DNA from: an uncultured Flavihumibacter sp.
GTDB lineage: Bacteria > Bacteroidota > Bacteroidia > Chitinophagales > Chitinophagaceae
DNA: 64,000 bases
Direction: 5' to 3'
Assembly: GCA_902168105.1 (NCBI GenBank)
Contig: CABHOY010000019.1
Span: 496,001-560,000, forward strand
This document shows positions 16,777-25,428 of this stretch, piece by piece. Within the stretch, counting starts at the first letter, position 1. Each line of letters begins with the position of its first letter. The position numbers and the translations under genes were made by a program. The notes under the pieces were generated by a model. It saw only the letters and a list, made by a program, of their open reading frames with translations, ran no database searches and was not told the DNA's origin.

Positions 16777-18748
16777 GTAATTCTATATTTATCGTAGTTC
16801 CTTCATTGATAACAGATGTAATATCCATCGTACCTCTCAGGAACCCCACCCTGTTCCTGATATTACTAAGCCCTATACCTTTTGCCTGGGCTGATGTATC
16901 AAAACCTTTTCCATTGTCTTCCTGTGTGATCAGGAAAGTATTTCCATCCTGACTGCATTGCAGGATAATACTGCTGGCATCGGCATGGCGGACGGCATTC
17001 GCCAGTGTCTCCTGAATAATGCGGTAGATGTTGATCTGTGTCTGTTCAGGCATAGCCGGTTCAATACCGTAGGCCTGGAAGTCGATCTTTACAGCGTCCG
17101 TCATCAGTGATTCACTTAAGTCTTTCAGGGCTGTCTGTAAACCAGACCTCAACAGATTTACAGGCATCATATTATGGGCAATGCGCCGCAGTTCTGTTAC
17201 GGAGTTATCCACCTGTTTTATTACCTTCTTCAGCTCATCCTGTTGCTCCAATGCCATTTTCTCCACCTGGCCTGATAAGTTAATTTTCACACCGGCAAGC
17301 ATTCCTCCTAATCCATCGTGCAGGTCCCTGGCCAGCCTGCGACGTTCCTGCTCTTCACCCTGCAGGACGGCCTGACCAAACTGCAGCCGTTGCTGTTGTT
17401 CTATTTCCTTTAATTCCTGCTGGTGATTCAGTTCTTTCTGCAACAGTAATTTCTTATTGCTGCGGTAGTACAATAGTGCAAATATGGCAACCACCAAAAG
17501 GAGTAAAGTAGTTGAAGCAAACAGCATACTATACAAGCGGCTGTTCTTTGCCGAAAGGGCCGCCTGTTCATTTTTTGCCTTCAGCGTAATGATCTCCTTC
17601 TGGCTTTCTGCGCGCTGGTATTTCATTTCCAGATCATTGATATCGTTGGTCAGATCACTCTCATGTAAGCTATCGCTCAAATGCCGGGACACCTTCATCC
17701 ATTCATAGGCAGGTTTCATTTGTCCGAGTCCGGCATAACTTGCTGCGAGGCCTTCGTACACTTCCAATCTGCTACTACCTAGTTCCATCAATTCTTCATC
17801 GGTTGAAAGCTCCAGCAGGATCTGCTTTGCCGGTTCATATTTCTTATTTGCCAGCAATGCTTTTACTTTGTAGAGCTGTATCTCCTGTATCACATAAGCG
17901 CCGTTCGGACCTTTAGCAGCCGCAATACCTTTATTGAAACTCGTCTCAGCCAGTGTGTACTGCTGATCGTGCAGATAACATAATCCTTCCACCATATAGT
18001 GTACAGCATACAGCTCTGACTCAGGAAAAGGCGCCAGCAGTGGTTTTACAGTAGCGACTGTCCTTTTCGCCTCTTCAAATTTCTTTAACAGCACATAGTT
18101 CTCCCCTGCCCTGTTCAACGCAGCTACCAGTCTGCTGGGTTGTGCGTGGATAGATTGGTAGATCTTAATAGCATCATTAAAGTAGGGTTCTGCTTTATCA
18201 TATTGTTCCACATTCATAAAGGCGACCCCTACACCTGCATACTGGGATGCAACGATCGCGCTATCGCCTGCTTTCAATGCCAATGGAATGACCTTATTCA
18301 GTACAATGTCTATATAGGCCCTGTCATCATCTTTCCTTTGTTTGATAGCTGCACGGTTTATCCAGACGTTTGCCAGCGCCTGGTAAGCTTCTCTGGTGGC
18401 AAAATGCTTTAACAGACTATCTGCAGTAGCAAAAGCTGCATCACTACGGTCTATATCCGAACTATAATAAAGATATCCTTCATGTGCATAAGAAATGGCC
18501 AGCAAAAAGGGATATTGTTTACTAAGCCTGCGCGCCTCATCCAGGCACTGTCTGGCCTTTACAGTATCAATGGGCACCCAGTAATATACAAGCCCATAAT
18601 TGGCCCTTGCCTTTAAGCTATCCGAGGTGGTTTGCCGGAGGATATTGGTCAGGCTATCGTGATATCGCTGCCGGTCCAAAGGTAACTGGGCTTTAGTACA
18701 TAATGAGATTATTACGAATAATGCAATCAGGTTAATTAAACGGGTCAT
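16766..18748 (-). CDS. TPR-containing sensor histidine kinase (HisKA_3 type)
   Basis: 660 residues from the ATG at 18748, which gives a proper signal peptide (LINLIALFVIISLCTKAQ); an upstream in-frame start at 18796 adds 16 hydrophobic residues and is less likely. Residues ~30-380 are tetratricopeptide-like helical repeats facing the periplasm. A membrane helix (MLFASTTLLLLVVAIFALLYY) and a coiled coil come next, then the phospho-acceptor His in RRLARDLHDGLGG. The HATPase_c domain follows, with N-box (ETLANAVRHA) and G-box (EDNGKGF). It signals to the adjacent LuxR-type regulator. Confidence 0.9.
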   Translation of the reverse strand: MTRLINLIALFVIISLCTKAQLPLDRQRYHDSLTNILRQTTSDSLKARANYGLVYYWVPIDTVKARQCLDEARRLSKQYPFLLAISYAHEGYLYYSSDIDRSDAAFATADSLLKHFATREAYQALANVWINRAAIKQRKDDDRAYIDIVLNKVIPLALKAGDSAIVASQYAGVGVAFMNVEQYDKAEPYFNDAIKIYQSIHAQPSRLVAALNRAGENYVLLKKFEEAKRTVATVKPLLAPFPESELYAVHYMVEGLCYLHDQQYTLAETSFNKGIAAAKGPNGAYVIQEIQLYKVKALLANKKYEPAKQILLELSTDEELMELGSSRLEVYEGLAASYAGLGQMKPAYEWMKVSRHLSDSLHESDLTNDINDLEMKYQRAESQKEIITLKAKNEQAALSAKNSRLYSMLFASTTLLLLVVAIFALLYYRSNKKLLLQKELNHQQELKEIEQQQRLQFGQAVLQGEEQERRRLARDLHDGLGGMLAGVKINLSGQVEKMALEQQDELKKVIKQVDNSVTELRRIAHNMMPVNLLRSGLQTALKDLSESLMTDAVKIDFQAYGIEPAMPEQTQINIYRIIQETLANAVRHADASSIILQCSQDGNTFLITQEDNGKGFDTSAQAKGIGLSNIRNRVGFLRGTMDITSVINEGTTINIELHAG

Positions 18749-18808
18749 GGGCGACAAAATAAAAAAAATACCTGGAAACAGGTAGAAATAAATCATGGAA
18801 TCCGGGTA

Positions 18809-18839
18809 TTGTCATGCCTAACGGTCAGGTATACCTTTG
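18809..18839 (+). promoter_or_regulatory. Promoter for the small lipoprotein gene
   Basis: TTG at 18809-18811, 20 nt spacing, TACCTTTG at 18832-18839: an exact Bacteroidota consensus. The ATG at 18909 lies 69 nt downstream. Confidence 0.72.
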
Positions 18840-18908
18840 CTTTCCGATAACAGGGACGCCGAAAACTGAATCACCGAAAGAGTAGGCATTTTACCAAATT
18901 TTGCATTT

Positions 18909-19289
18909 ATGAAATTTTTAAGAAACGCGCTGCTGACATTGATGTTCGCCTCAATTTTTACCGGATGTTCTAAAGATGATGACAAACCTTCATCCTCTTC
19001 TCATAAAGTAACATTCAAGGCAATCGCCAGCACAGGTTCCAACATTGAGATAGCTGTATATGGTTATGATTCTAACCCGACAACTGTTACCAGCCTTACC
19101 GGCACTACCTGGAGCAGCCCGGAGATCACTGTTCCTGCAGGTTCAATAGTGGCGACAGCTGCAGTTTCTGCTACAGGAGTAAACGCATCTTCTTCATTGA
19201 AAGTGCAGATCTTTGTAGACGGTGAATTAAAGAAAGAAGGTACTTCAACAGGAGAGATCTTAAGCGCTTCCGCAACCTATTCATTTTAA
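18909..19289 (+). CDS. Small lipoprotein of unknown function
   Basis: 126 residues. The N-terminus is a lipoprotein signal peptide with the lipobox around C20 (ASIFTGCSKDDD), and the acidic residues after Cys fit the lipoprotein export signal for surface display in Bacteroidota. The mature part is a short beta-rich Ser/Thr/Val domain. It is transcribed alone, with its own promoter upstream and a terminator at 19353-19378. It is divergent from the histidine kinase gene. Confidence 0.75.
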   Translation: MKFLRNALLTLMFASIFTGCSKDDDKPSSSSHKVTFKAIASTGSNIEIAVYGYDSNPTTVTSLTGTTWSSPEITVPAGSIVATAAVSATGVNASSSLKVQIFVDGELKKEGTSTGEILSASATYSF

Positions 19290-19352
19290 TATTCTCTATA
19301 CTGATATGTCTTAAGCATAGCAGGCCACATCTCTTGTTGAACTCCCAACAAA

Positions 19353-19378
19353 AAAGGGCAGCGGTAACGTTGCCCTTT
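19353..19378. terminator. Bidirectional terminator between convergent genes
   Basis: An 8-bp stem AAAGGGCA (19353-19360) / TGCCCTTT (19371-19378) with a 10-nt loop, preceded by an A-run and followed by ACTTTTTATT. It serves both the lipoprotein gene (+) and the HxlR gene (-). Confidence 0.8.
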
Positions 19379-19401
19379 ACTTTTTATTACCACGAATATT
19401 T

Positions 19402-19794
19402 TTACACCGGCAACTTTTTCCCGACCGTACACGTTTGCAGGTCCCATTCCTTCTTTCCCCATAGATGCAGCGCCAATATGATCTCTAATAATGCTTCAGC
19501 TCTTTTTGTATGCGTATATAAAGTTTGTTGAGGAACGGTATCCGCTAACATTGTCTTTTCTACGAGCCCCTCATTCACCAGTTCTTTCAACCTTTTCCCC
19601 AGTACCTGGTCTGACAGGGAAGGGAAAGTCTTTTGCAAACAGTTGAACTGCCGCACTCCTTTTGATATACTGTACAGGATCTGCATTTTCCATCTGGGAC
19701 TGATCATTGCCAGAATATCATTTACCTCACATGAGTCAGCCAGTACTTTGAGATTATAAGCATTAGTAGAAAGCTCTTTAACCTTCGTTGCCAT
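19402..19794 (-). CDS. HxlR-family transcriptional regulator
   Basis: 130 residues from the ATG at 19794; a GTG at 19815 is in frame but lies inside the candidate operator. It has the winged-helix HxlR pattern: ISPRWKMQILYSISKGVRQFNCLQKTFPSLSDQVLGKRLKELVNEGLV. It is divergent from a secreted alpha/beta hydrolase with an 83-nt shared control region, so it probably regulates that gene and itself. Confidence 0.88.
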   Translation of the reverse strand: MATKVKELSTNAYNLKVLADSCEVNDILAMISPRWKMQILYSISKGVRQFNCLQKTFPSLSDQVLGKRLKELVNEGLVEKTMLADTVPQQTLYTHTKRAEALLEIILALHLWGKKEWDLQTCTVGKKLPV

Positions 19795-19810
19795 ATAAAA
19801 TTGTTTAAAG

Positions 19811-19826
19811 CTCACTTTCGGGTGAG
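19811..19826. promoter_or_regulatory. Candidate HxlR operator
   Basis: CTCAC-N6-GTGAG, an inverted repeat between the divergent HxlR and hydrolase genes, ending 4 nt before the -33 box at 19830. The position suits repression of both promoters. It is a candidate only. Confidence 0.4.
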
Positions 19827-19829
19827 TTA

Positions 19830-19860
19830 TTGATTGCCTTCAACGGCGCCGGTAACTTTG
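19830..19860 (+). promoter_or_regulatory. Promoter for the alpha/beta hydrolase
   Basis: TTG at 19830-19832, 20 nt, TAACTTTG at 19853-19860: an exact consensus match. The ATG at 19878 follows 17 nt later, a very short leader. Confidence 0.75.
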
Positions 19861-19877
19861 CTGCAAAATTAAACATT

Positions 19878-20675
19878 ATGAACATGAGAACATTCAGATT
19901 GGCATTTCTTCTAATAATATCTGTTTTTGTATTTACAGATATCCAGGCGCAATCGCCATCATCCAAACCTCCGGTGTATGTACTTGTACATGGCGCCTGG
20001 CATGGCGGCTGGTGCTGGCAGCGCGTAAGCAGCGAGTTAAGGGCACATGGGGGTATTGTATACACTCCGACGCTCAGCGGACAGGGAGAACATAAGAACA
20101 TTCTGAGCGCGGCGATCAACCTGGAAACACATATCTCAGATATTGTCAACCTGATAGAAATGGAAGATCTGCATAATGTAATACTTGTGGGACATAGCTA
20201 TGCCGGTACTGTCATTGCCGGTGTTGCAGACCGCATCCCTGAACGGCTCAGTAAACTGGTATTCCTTGACGCACTGCTGATAGAGAATGGCCAGAGCGCT
20301 TTCTCCGTTCAACCTAAAGCCGTACAGGAAGTGATGAATAAATCGGGAGAGAAAGATGGCGGACTGACTATTCCTGCATGGCCAGCAGATGTATTTGGCG
20401 TAACTGACCCGGCAGATATCAGCTGGGTAAACTCACGTCTGACAGGCCACCCCTTCCGCACCTTTAGCCAGCCATTAGTTTTACAACATCCGTACGGAAA
20501 TCATCTGCCAATGATCTATATTTCCTGCACAGTAAATCAACTGCCTGCAATAGTTCCCTATGCTGAAAAGGCAAGGAATAGTAAAGACTGGAAGTACTAT
20601 GAGCTGAAGGCAGGTCATGACGCCATGATAACCGAACCGAAGAAGACGGCCGCCCTGTTGGAATCATTCAATTAA
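19878..20675 (+). CDS. Secreted alpha/beta-fold hydrolase (esterase-like)
   Basis: 265 residues from the ATG at 19878, directly after the promoter; a more upstream frame start was rejected because it precedes the -7 element. A signal peptide covers residues 1-25 (LAFLLIISVFVFTDIQAQ). The oxyanion region is LVHGAWHGGWCW, the nucleophile elbow is GHSYAG, and the C-terminal catalytic His lies in AGHDAM, so the triad is intact. It resembles plant methyl-esterase/salicylate-binding-like and EstC-type hydrolases. The substrate is unknown. It is likely controlled by the divergent HxlR regulator. Confidence 0.87.
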   Translation: MNMRTFRLAFLLIISVFVFTDIQAQSPSSKPPVYVLVHGAWHGGWCWQRVSSELRAHGGIVYTPTLSGQGEHKNILSAAINLETHISDIVNLIEMEDLHNVILVGHSYAGTVIAGVADRIPERLSKLVFLDALLIENGQSAFSVQPKAVQEVMNKSGEKDGGLTIPAWPADVFGVTDPADISWVNSRLTGHPFRTFSQPLVLQHPYGNHLPMIYISCTVNQLPAIVPYAEKARNSKDWKYYELKAGHDAMITEPKKTAALLESFN

Positions 20676-20756
20676 TCAGACATCATCTTAATGGAAAGCG
20701 GCGCCGTAACCGGAGCTGGCGTGACAATTGCATGATCTAATCTGAAATGCTTCGTT

Positions 20757-22088
20757 ATGATCAGCAGAAACGCATATAACAGCCCGATTGCGGGCCTCTT
20801 TTCCTTCTTTTGCCTATTTATGCTTACCGCCTGTTCGTCCTCGAAACGGGGATTATTTACAAAGAAAACAGCACATGAGCAATATGCAGGCCGTATTACC
20901 GATGCCGGTCTGGGTAACAGTACAATGGGCAACCTATGGTTTTCCGCAGCTAATAAGGCACTGACAAGCCCACTAACCATTACATTGCCATATAAGGAAA
21001 CGGGATATTTTGCGGCAGAGAAACCGGATGCGGCAGGCTACCTTTTTACGGCCCGTCGTGGCGACAAACTGGATATCCGCGTCACACTAAGATCTTCAGC
21101 CCGCTTACGGCTTTTTACTGATCTCTGGCAACCGGCAGAAGGACCTGCTAAACAGGCACTGCTGGCAGAGGCAGATACCCTCACCGGAGCTTTACAGTAT
21201 GAGGTAGAGCGGGACGGTCGTTTTTTATTACGTCTGCAACCCGAGTTATTGCAAAGCGGGGAATATACGCTAACTATCAATACAGCGCCTTCCCTCGCCT
21301 TTCCCGTAGCTGGTAATGCTGACCACAGGATCGGCAGTTTCTGGGGCGATGCCCGTGATAAAGGCGCCCGCAGTCATGAAGGCATTGACATCTTCGGTAA
21401 GTTCCGTACTCCCGTAGTTGCCGCTGCTGATGGTATGATCACAAGCACCCGTCAAAACAATCTCGGGGGAAAGGTCATCTTTATGCATCCTAAAGGAAAA
21501 TCATATACGCTCTATTATGCACATCTCGACTCGCAACTGGTAAGGGAAGGTCAAAACGTATTCACGGGAGATACATTGGGCCTAATGGGTAATACAGGTA
21601 ATGCGCGTTATACTCCTACCCACCTGCATTTTGGCATCTATACCAACGGCGGAGCTATTGATCCATTGCCATTCGTCAACAGGAAAAGACCAGAACCTGC
21701 ATCAATACAGGCCAGTACAGGTCTTCTCCAAACGTCAGCGCGGAGTACGGCCGCTACGTCATTGCTCGCTTCTCCTGCAAAGAACAGCAACATCCTTGAA
21801 AAGTTGCCGGCCAATTACGTTATGTATATCATGGCCGCCACCGGCAATTGGTATAAAGTATTATTGCCAGACAACAGGGAGGGATTTGTAGATAGTAAGT
21901 TCATCTCAGGGCAACCTTACAAGCGCTTGCTAACTAAGAGCAGTACACGTTTGTTAGAGGCCCCGGATACACTTGCTGCAATGAAGACAATGATCCCCGT
22001 AGGGAAAAATATCCAGGTGCTGGGGAATAGCGGAAGCTATCAATTTGTTAATTATGAAGAAGAGAAGGGTTGGATACGGGTCGATTGA
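20757..22088 (+). CDS. M23 (LytM) peptidase lipoprotein with SH3-like tail
   Basis: 443 residues. A lipobox (LFMLTACSSS) predicts a lipoprotein. The M23 domain around residues 190-310 contains zinc ligands in SHEGIDIFG (H-x-x-x-D) and HLHFG, the complete set for a zinc endopeptidase that cuts peptidoglycan cross-links. Residues 60-180 form an unassigned beta-rich domain. Residues ~325-440 look like bacterial SH3 domains (NWYKVLLPDNREGFVDSKFI), which usually bind cell wall. The start ATG at 20757 follows the hydrolase by 81 nt. Confidence 0.85.
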   Translation: MISRNAYNSPIAGLFSFFCLFMLTACSSSKRGLFTKKTAHEQYAGRITDAGLGNSTMGNLWFSAANKALTSPLTITLPYKETGYFAAEKPDAAGYLFTARRGDKLDIRVTLRSSARLRLFTDLWQPAEGPAKQALLAEADTLTGALQYEVERDGRFLLRLQPELLQSGEYTLTINTAPSLAFPVAGNADHRIGSFWGDARDKGARSHEGIDIFGKFRTPVVAAADGMITSTRQNNLGGKVIFMHPKGKSYTLYYAHLDSQLVREGQNVFTGDTLGLMGNTGNARYTPTHLHFGIYTNGGAIDPLPFVNRKRPEPASIQASTGLLQTSARSTAATSLLASPAKNSNILEKLPANYVMYIMAATGNWYKVLLPDNREGFVDSKFISGQPYKRLLTKSSTRLLEAPDTLAAMKTMIPVGKNIQVLGNSGSYQFVNYEEEKGWIRVD

Positions 22089-22105
22089 AAAACGGGTATA
22101 TTTTT

Positions 22106-22141
22106 ATAGGGAAGGGGCTGAATTATCAGCCCCTTCCCTAT
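22106..22141 (+). terminator. Intrinsic terminator after the M23 peptidase gene
   Basis: A perfect 16-bp stem (22106-22121 with 22126-22141) with the 4-nt loop ATTA, followed by TTTTA. It lies between convergent genes, but the minus strand shows an A-run instead of a T-run behind the stem, so it mainly stops plus-strand transcripts. Confidence 0.85.
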
Positions 22142-22149
22142 TTTACATC

Positions 22150-23241
22150 TTATTCAAACAAGCTCTTATCGATTCCCGGAATGATCCTGATAGCATTCTG
22201 ATAATACACTTTCTTCAATATATCATCCGGCAGTGCCATACCGTACATACGCCAGAAAGCATGGTACTTCTTATGATACGGGAAGTATTCATCAGCAGTT
22301 TCGAGCACACGGAAATAAGTCACATATTCCTCCGGTTGCCAGGAGTCTTTACCAAAAAGTATCCTGTTCTGATACTTCTCGAAAAACTGCCTTGCCATTC
22401 GTGGCTGCCGTCCAAGTTCCGCGATCACTGCGCCAAATTCAACATACATATTCGGTATCTGGTCCATCAGCTGTGATAGATGCGCCAGATCACTGCCATA
22501 CCAGCCAAAGTGGGCATTTATGAATGTTGTACCGGGATGTTTCAGGAACATACGATGTTGCTCTTCTATGATCTGTTCCCAGGGCGCGGGATTAGTGTCA
22601 CCACGCTTACGGCCGGGATGAGTGATCAACTCCAGCCAGCGCTCATTGTTATAGTCAGCAGGCTGCCAGAACTGTTTAGGATCGGCTGCATGTATGAGTA
22701 CAGGGATCTTCAGTTTACCGCATTGATCCCATATAGCATCCAGCCGGGGATCATCTATAGCGACCCTTTTACCGTTATTATCACGCACACTTAGACCAAG
22801 GTTCTTAAATACTTTCAGTCCGTTGGCGCCGTTCTTAACATCGTCTGTGAGCTGGCGTACTTCCTTCTCTGTCCATCCCTCCTCTCCCATGCCGCCGAAG
22901 TCAATATTTGCGAAAATAATAAACCTGTTCGGCGCCTTACTTTTAACATTGTCGGTCTGCGCTTTCAGGCGACTACCATTTCCTCCGCTAAGGTTCACCA
23001 TCACTTTCATATTCAGGGCGTCCATGTCCTGCAGCAGATCACGCAGGTTACCTGAAGATAAGCCGTTCTGATGGTTATGTACATCAATGAAAGGGAACTT
23101 AGCTTTTGTCAATTTATGTTCCGGTACTACGAGGGAGGAAGGTGGGTCATACTTCTCAAAATCAATGTTAGACCTTTCCTGACCGTGACACATAGAGGTA
23201 GTAATTAATAGGGCACAGGCGGCGATGGACAGTATACGCAT
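22150..23241 (-). CDS. Exported amidohydrolase (Amidohydrolase_2 family)
   Basis: 363 residues with a signal peptide (SIAACALLITTSMCHGQ). The metal-site pattern of the TIM-barrel amidohydrolases is complete: FIDVHNHQ (HxH), IHAAD, INAHFGW and LFGKDSW (the late Asp). It hydrolyses or decarboxylates an unknown substrate in the periplasm. A TAAATTTG -7 element is read on the minus strand at 23261-23268, 20 nt before the ATG. It is the only gene of its transcript unless the SDR gene 60 nt upstream reads through. Confidence 0.85.
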   Translation of the reverse strand: MRILSIAACALLITTSMCHGQERSNIDFEKYDPPSSLVVPEHKLTKAKFPFIDVHNHQNGLSSGNLRDLLQDMDALNMKVMVNLSGGNGSRLKAQTDNVKSKAPNRFIIFANIDFGGMGEEGWTEKEVRQLTDDVKNGANGLKVFKNLGLSVRDNNGKRVAIDDPRLDAIWDQCGKLKIPVLIHAADPKQFWQPADYNNERWLELITHPGRKRGDTNPAPWEQIIEEQHRMFLKHPGTTFINAHFGWYGSDLAHLSQLMDQIPNMYVEFGAVIAELGRQPRMARQFFEKYQNRILFGKDSWQPEEYVTYFRVLETADEYFPYHKKYHAFWRMYGMALPDDILKKVYYQNAIRIIPGIDKSLFE

Positions 23242-23260
23242 ATAGTTAACGCTGTTTTAT

Positions 23261-23268
23261 CAAATTTA
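23261..23268 (-). promoter_or_regulatory. -7 element for the amidohydrolase gene
   Basis: CAAATTTA on the plus strand is TAAATTTG on the minus strand, an exact TAnnTTTG, 20 nt before the ATG. No convincing TTG box at the expected distance. Confidence 0.45.
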
Positions 23269-23301
23269 AAGTTTTTTAACAGCGTTAGAGAGACAGTATG
23301 A

Positions 23302-24099
23302 TTAAATTCCACGAATGGTCCCACCATCCACACGAATGAGTGCTCCGCTTATATAATCGGCATATGGGCTGCACAGATAGAGTACTGCTCCTGCTATTTC
23401 ATCGGGGCGGCCAAACCTTCCTGTATCATTAGGGATAATTTGCTTTACTGCATTCCTTTCGATTTCAGCAAAGTCATCTCCCCAGCCATTTTTCTGTGCT
23501 GCGTTACGCAACCATTGTTCTACCCCTTCATTCATGATCCCTCCCGGGGCCACCACATTTGAAGTAATGCCGGTATCCTTCAATTGTCTTGCCAACGACA
23601 CAGAGAGGTTATGGCGGGCAGCGAGCGTAGCGCTGTAATGCGGCAGGTCATTGATAGGCTGCATACCCAGTCCGCCACCAATATGGATAGCCCGTCCCCA
23701 GCCCCTGGTCTTCATAGCAGGAATAATCCGGTGGATCATGCGTACATACGATACAACGTTAACATTATATACTTCCAGCCAATCTGCCGCTGTAGTATCC
23801 GCCCAGGATGTATGTCCGTAAAAACCGGCATTATTTACCAGGATATCGATCGGCCCATCTGCCAATGCAGTTTCAGATACAGCGTCCGCGCCTTCGTCTG
23901 TCGCCAGATCGCCAATTGCAGCAACGGCTGCACCACCATTGCTGATGATGTTTTCGACAACTTTCCTGGTACGCTCTACATTCCGTCCATGTACTACTAC
24001 CTGCGCACCTTCTGAAGCCAGCATTTTAGCCATAGCTTCGCCCAGTCCGGCACTGGCGCCTGTAACCAGCGCCCTTTTGCCTGTCAATTTTAAATCCAT
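23302..24099 (-). CDS. SDR-family oxidoreductase lacking the catalytic lysine
   Basis: 265 residues, classical SDR size. The cofactor loop TGASAGLG and NNAG are intact, but the active-site motif reads HYSATLAARHN: the Tyr is there while the Lys four residues later is Leu (codon CTC). SDR enzymes normally need that Lys to lower the Tyr pKa and bind the nicotinamide ribose. It may be catalytically altered or inactive. The gene is 27 nt downstream of an AraC regulator on the same strand and is probably regulated by it. Confidence 0.85.
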   Translation of the reverse strand: MDLKLTGKRALVTGASAGLGEAMAKMLASEGAQVVVHGRNVERTRKVVENIISNGGAAVAAIGDLATDEGADAVSETALADGPIDILVNNAGFYGHTSWADTTAADWLEVYNVNVVSYVRMIHRIIPAMKTRGWGRAIHIGGGLGMQPINDLPHYSATLAARHNLSVSLARQLKDTGITSNVVAPGGIMNEGVEQWLRNAAQKNGWGDDFAEIERNAVKQIIPNDTGRFGRPDEIAGAVLYLCSPYADYISGALIRVDGGTIRGI

Positions 24100-24126
24100 A
24101 TTATATCAATTATTGTAAGAAATCTA

Positions 24127-24963
24127 CTATTGTCTCAGATCGTTCGAGGGAGTAACACCAAACGCCTTTTTATAGGCAAATGAAAAATGAGAAAGATCTT
24201 CAAAGCCAAGATCCAGGTATATTTCAGAAGGAACTTTCTTCTTTTCAGTAATGAGATATTGTGCTTCCTCCAGTCTTCTCTTGGTAAGCCATTTTCCTGG
24301 AGTGGTGTGAAACTGCGCAGCGAAATCCCTTTTAAAAGTGGACAAGCTCCTGCCTGTTAGAAATGCAAACCGGTCAATACGCTCGTTATACCTGTAATGT
24401 GTGTTCATAAAGGCTTCGAGGTCAATTTTACCAGGATCGCTAAAATCGAACAGCACATGTTGTAAGAGCGGGTTAGTCTGCAATAAAATAAACACCAGTT
24501 CTTTTACCTTTAATGAAACGAGACGCTCATAACAGGCGCCCGCCTTGTCCAGGTAAGGTGTGAGCGAATCTATATACCGCTCCAGATATAGATTGGGTTT
24601 TAGTAACTGCACATCACTTCCCTGAAATGATCTGTCTGCGATCAGGCCATATTCACTGCTCATGCTTTTCAATGTATGCTGGTCAATATGAACAGCAATA
24701 GACCGGAACCCTTTACTGTCTGTTCTCTTCACATACTTTGCCAGTTGATTCCTTCGAAAGAAGCGATAATTTCCCGGCTCAAATTTATAACGTTCGTTAC
24801 CCGACCAGACCTCATGTTTACCACTGATGATATAGCTGAATATATGGTCGGCGACAAAGGCTTCCCCTTCAATATCATTACGATCATAGCGGTTTAATAA
24901 GATCCGCGGTTTACCAGTCTCTTCGCTGTTACCTTTATTATTCATTGGACAATCCGTTTCCAT
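24127..24963 (-). CDS. AraC-family transcriptional regulator
   Basis: 278 residues from the ATG at 24963; an internal ATG at 24945 is an equally possible start. The N-terminal cupin-like sensory part is followed by the double HTH, with FAFLTGRSLSTFKRDFAAQFHTTPGKWLTKRRLEEA and YLDLGFEDLSHFSFAYKKAFGVTPS as the signature. It precedes the SDR gene by 27 nt on the same strand, an AraC/SDR pairing often seen in Bacteroidota. Confidence 0.88.
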   Translation of the reverse strand: METDCPMNNKGNSEETGKPRILLNRYDRNDIEGEAFVADHIFSYIISGKHEVWSGNERYKFEPGNYRFFRRNQLAKYVKRTDSKGFRSIAVHIDQHTLKSMSSEYGLIADRSFQGSDVQLLKPNLYLERYIDSLTPYLDKAGACYERLVSLKVKELVFILLQTNPLLQHVLFDFSDPGKIDLEAFMNTHYRYNERIDRFAFLTGRSLSTFKRDFAAQFHTTPGKWLTKRRLEEAQYLITEKKKVPSEIYLDLGFEDLSHFSFAYKKAFGVTPSNDLRQ

Positions 24964-25428
24964 TAATCTGATAAGCAAAATTCAGCAATCCCTTCCTATT
25001 TCTATTTGTTTAAAAGTCCTTTCTGCTTTGTTTGAAAGTTCATTTATTATTCATAGCAAGATCATTTCTACAACCCTTTCTCAAATATTTTGTTTAAAGT
25101 CGGAATTATTTATTTACTTTGTAATTCAAAGCACTTTAAACTCTCATCTTATATATGAGATGCGGTGACCTGTATGCCTTTGGAGACTATAAGACTTTGT
25201 AGTTAACCGACAGCAGACTATCCACCTATGCCGTTCGGGAAAGTATCAGTATTGACAAAGGTGTTTCTCTGCAACCCTTAAGCTTATCAGGGGCCCCGGA
25301 CATTGCGTAAAGACAAAATGCATTGCAGATATCCAATGCGGACATTGTCTTGCGGCATTCCTTTGCCCTTTCACTTTGAAACACAAAGCAAATAAAACAA
25401 GCTATCTAATGATCTTAAATCATACAGC
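24964..25428 (+). other. 465-nt non-coding region with a possible structured leader
   Basis: No reading frame is credible. Around 25110-25120 a TTTACTTTGTA stretch is one base off a -7 element. Downstream, the leader of the ferritin-like gene can fold: AAGACAA and GCATTG near 25312-25330 pair with CAATGC and TTGTCTT near 25338-25354, with an internal loop. CGGACATTG occurs twice (about 25297 and 25342). If transcription starts near 25125, the untranslated leader would be ~300 nt, unusually long. It matches no riboswitch that I recognise. Confidence 0.35.
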
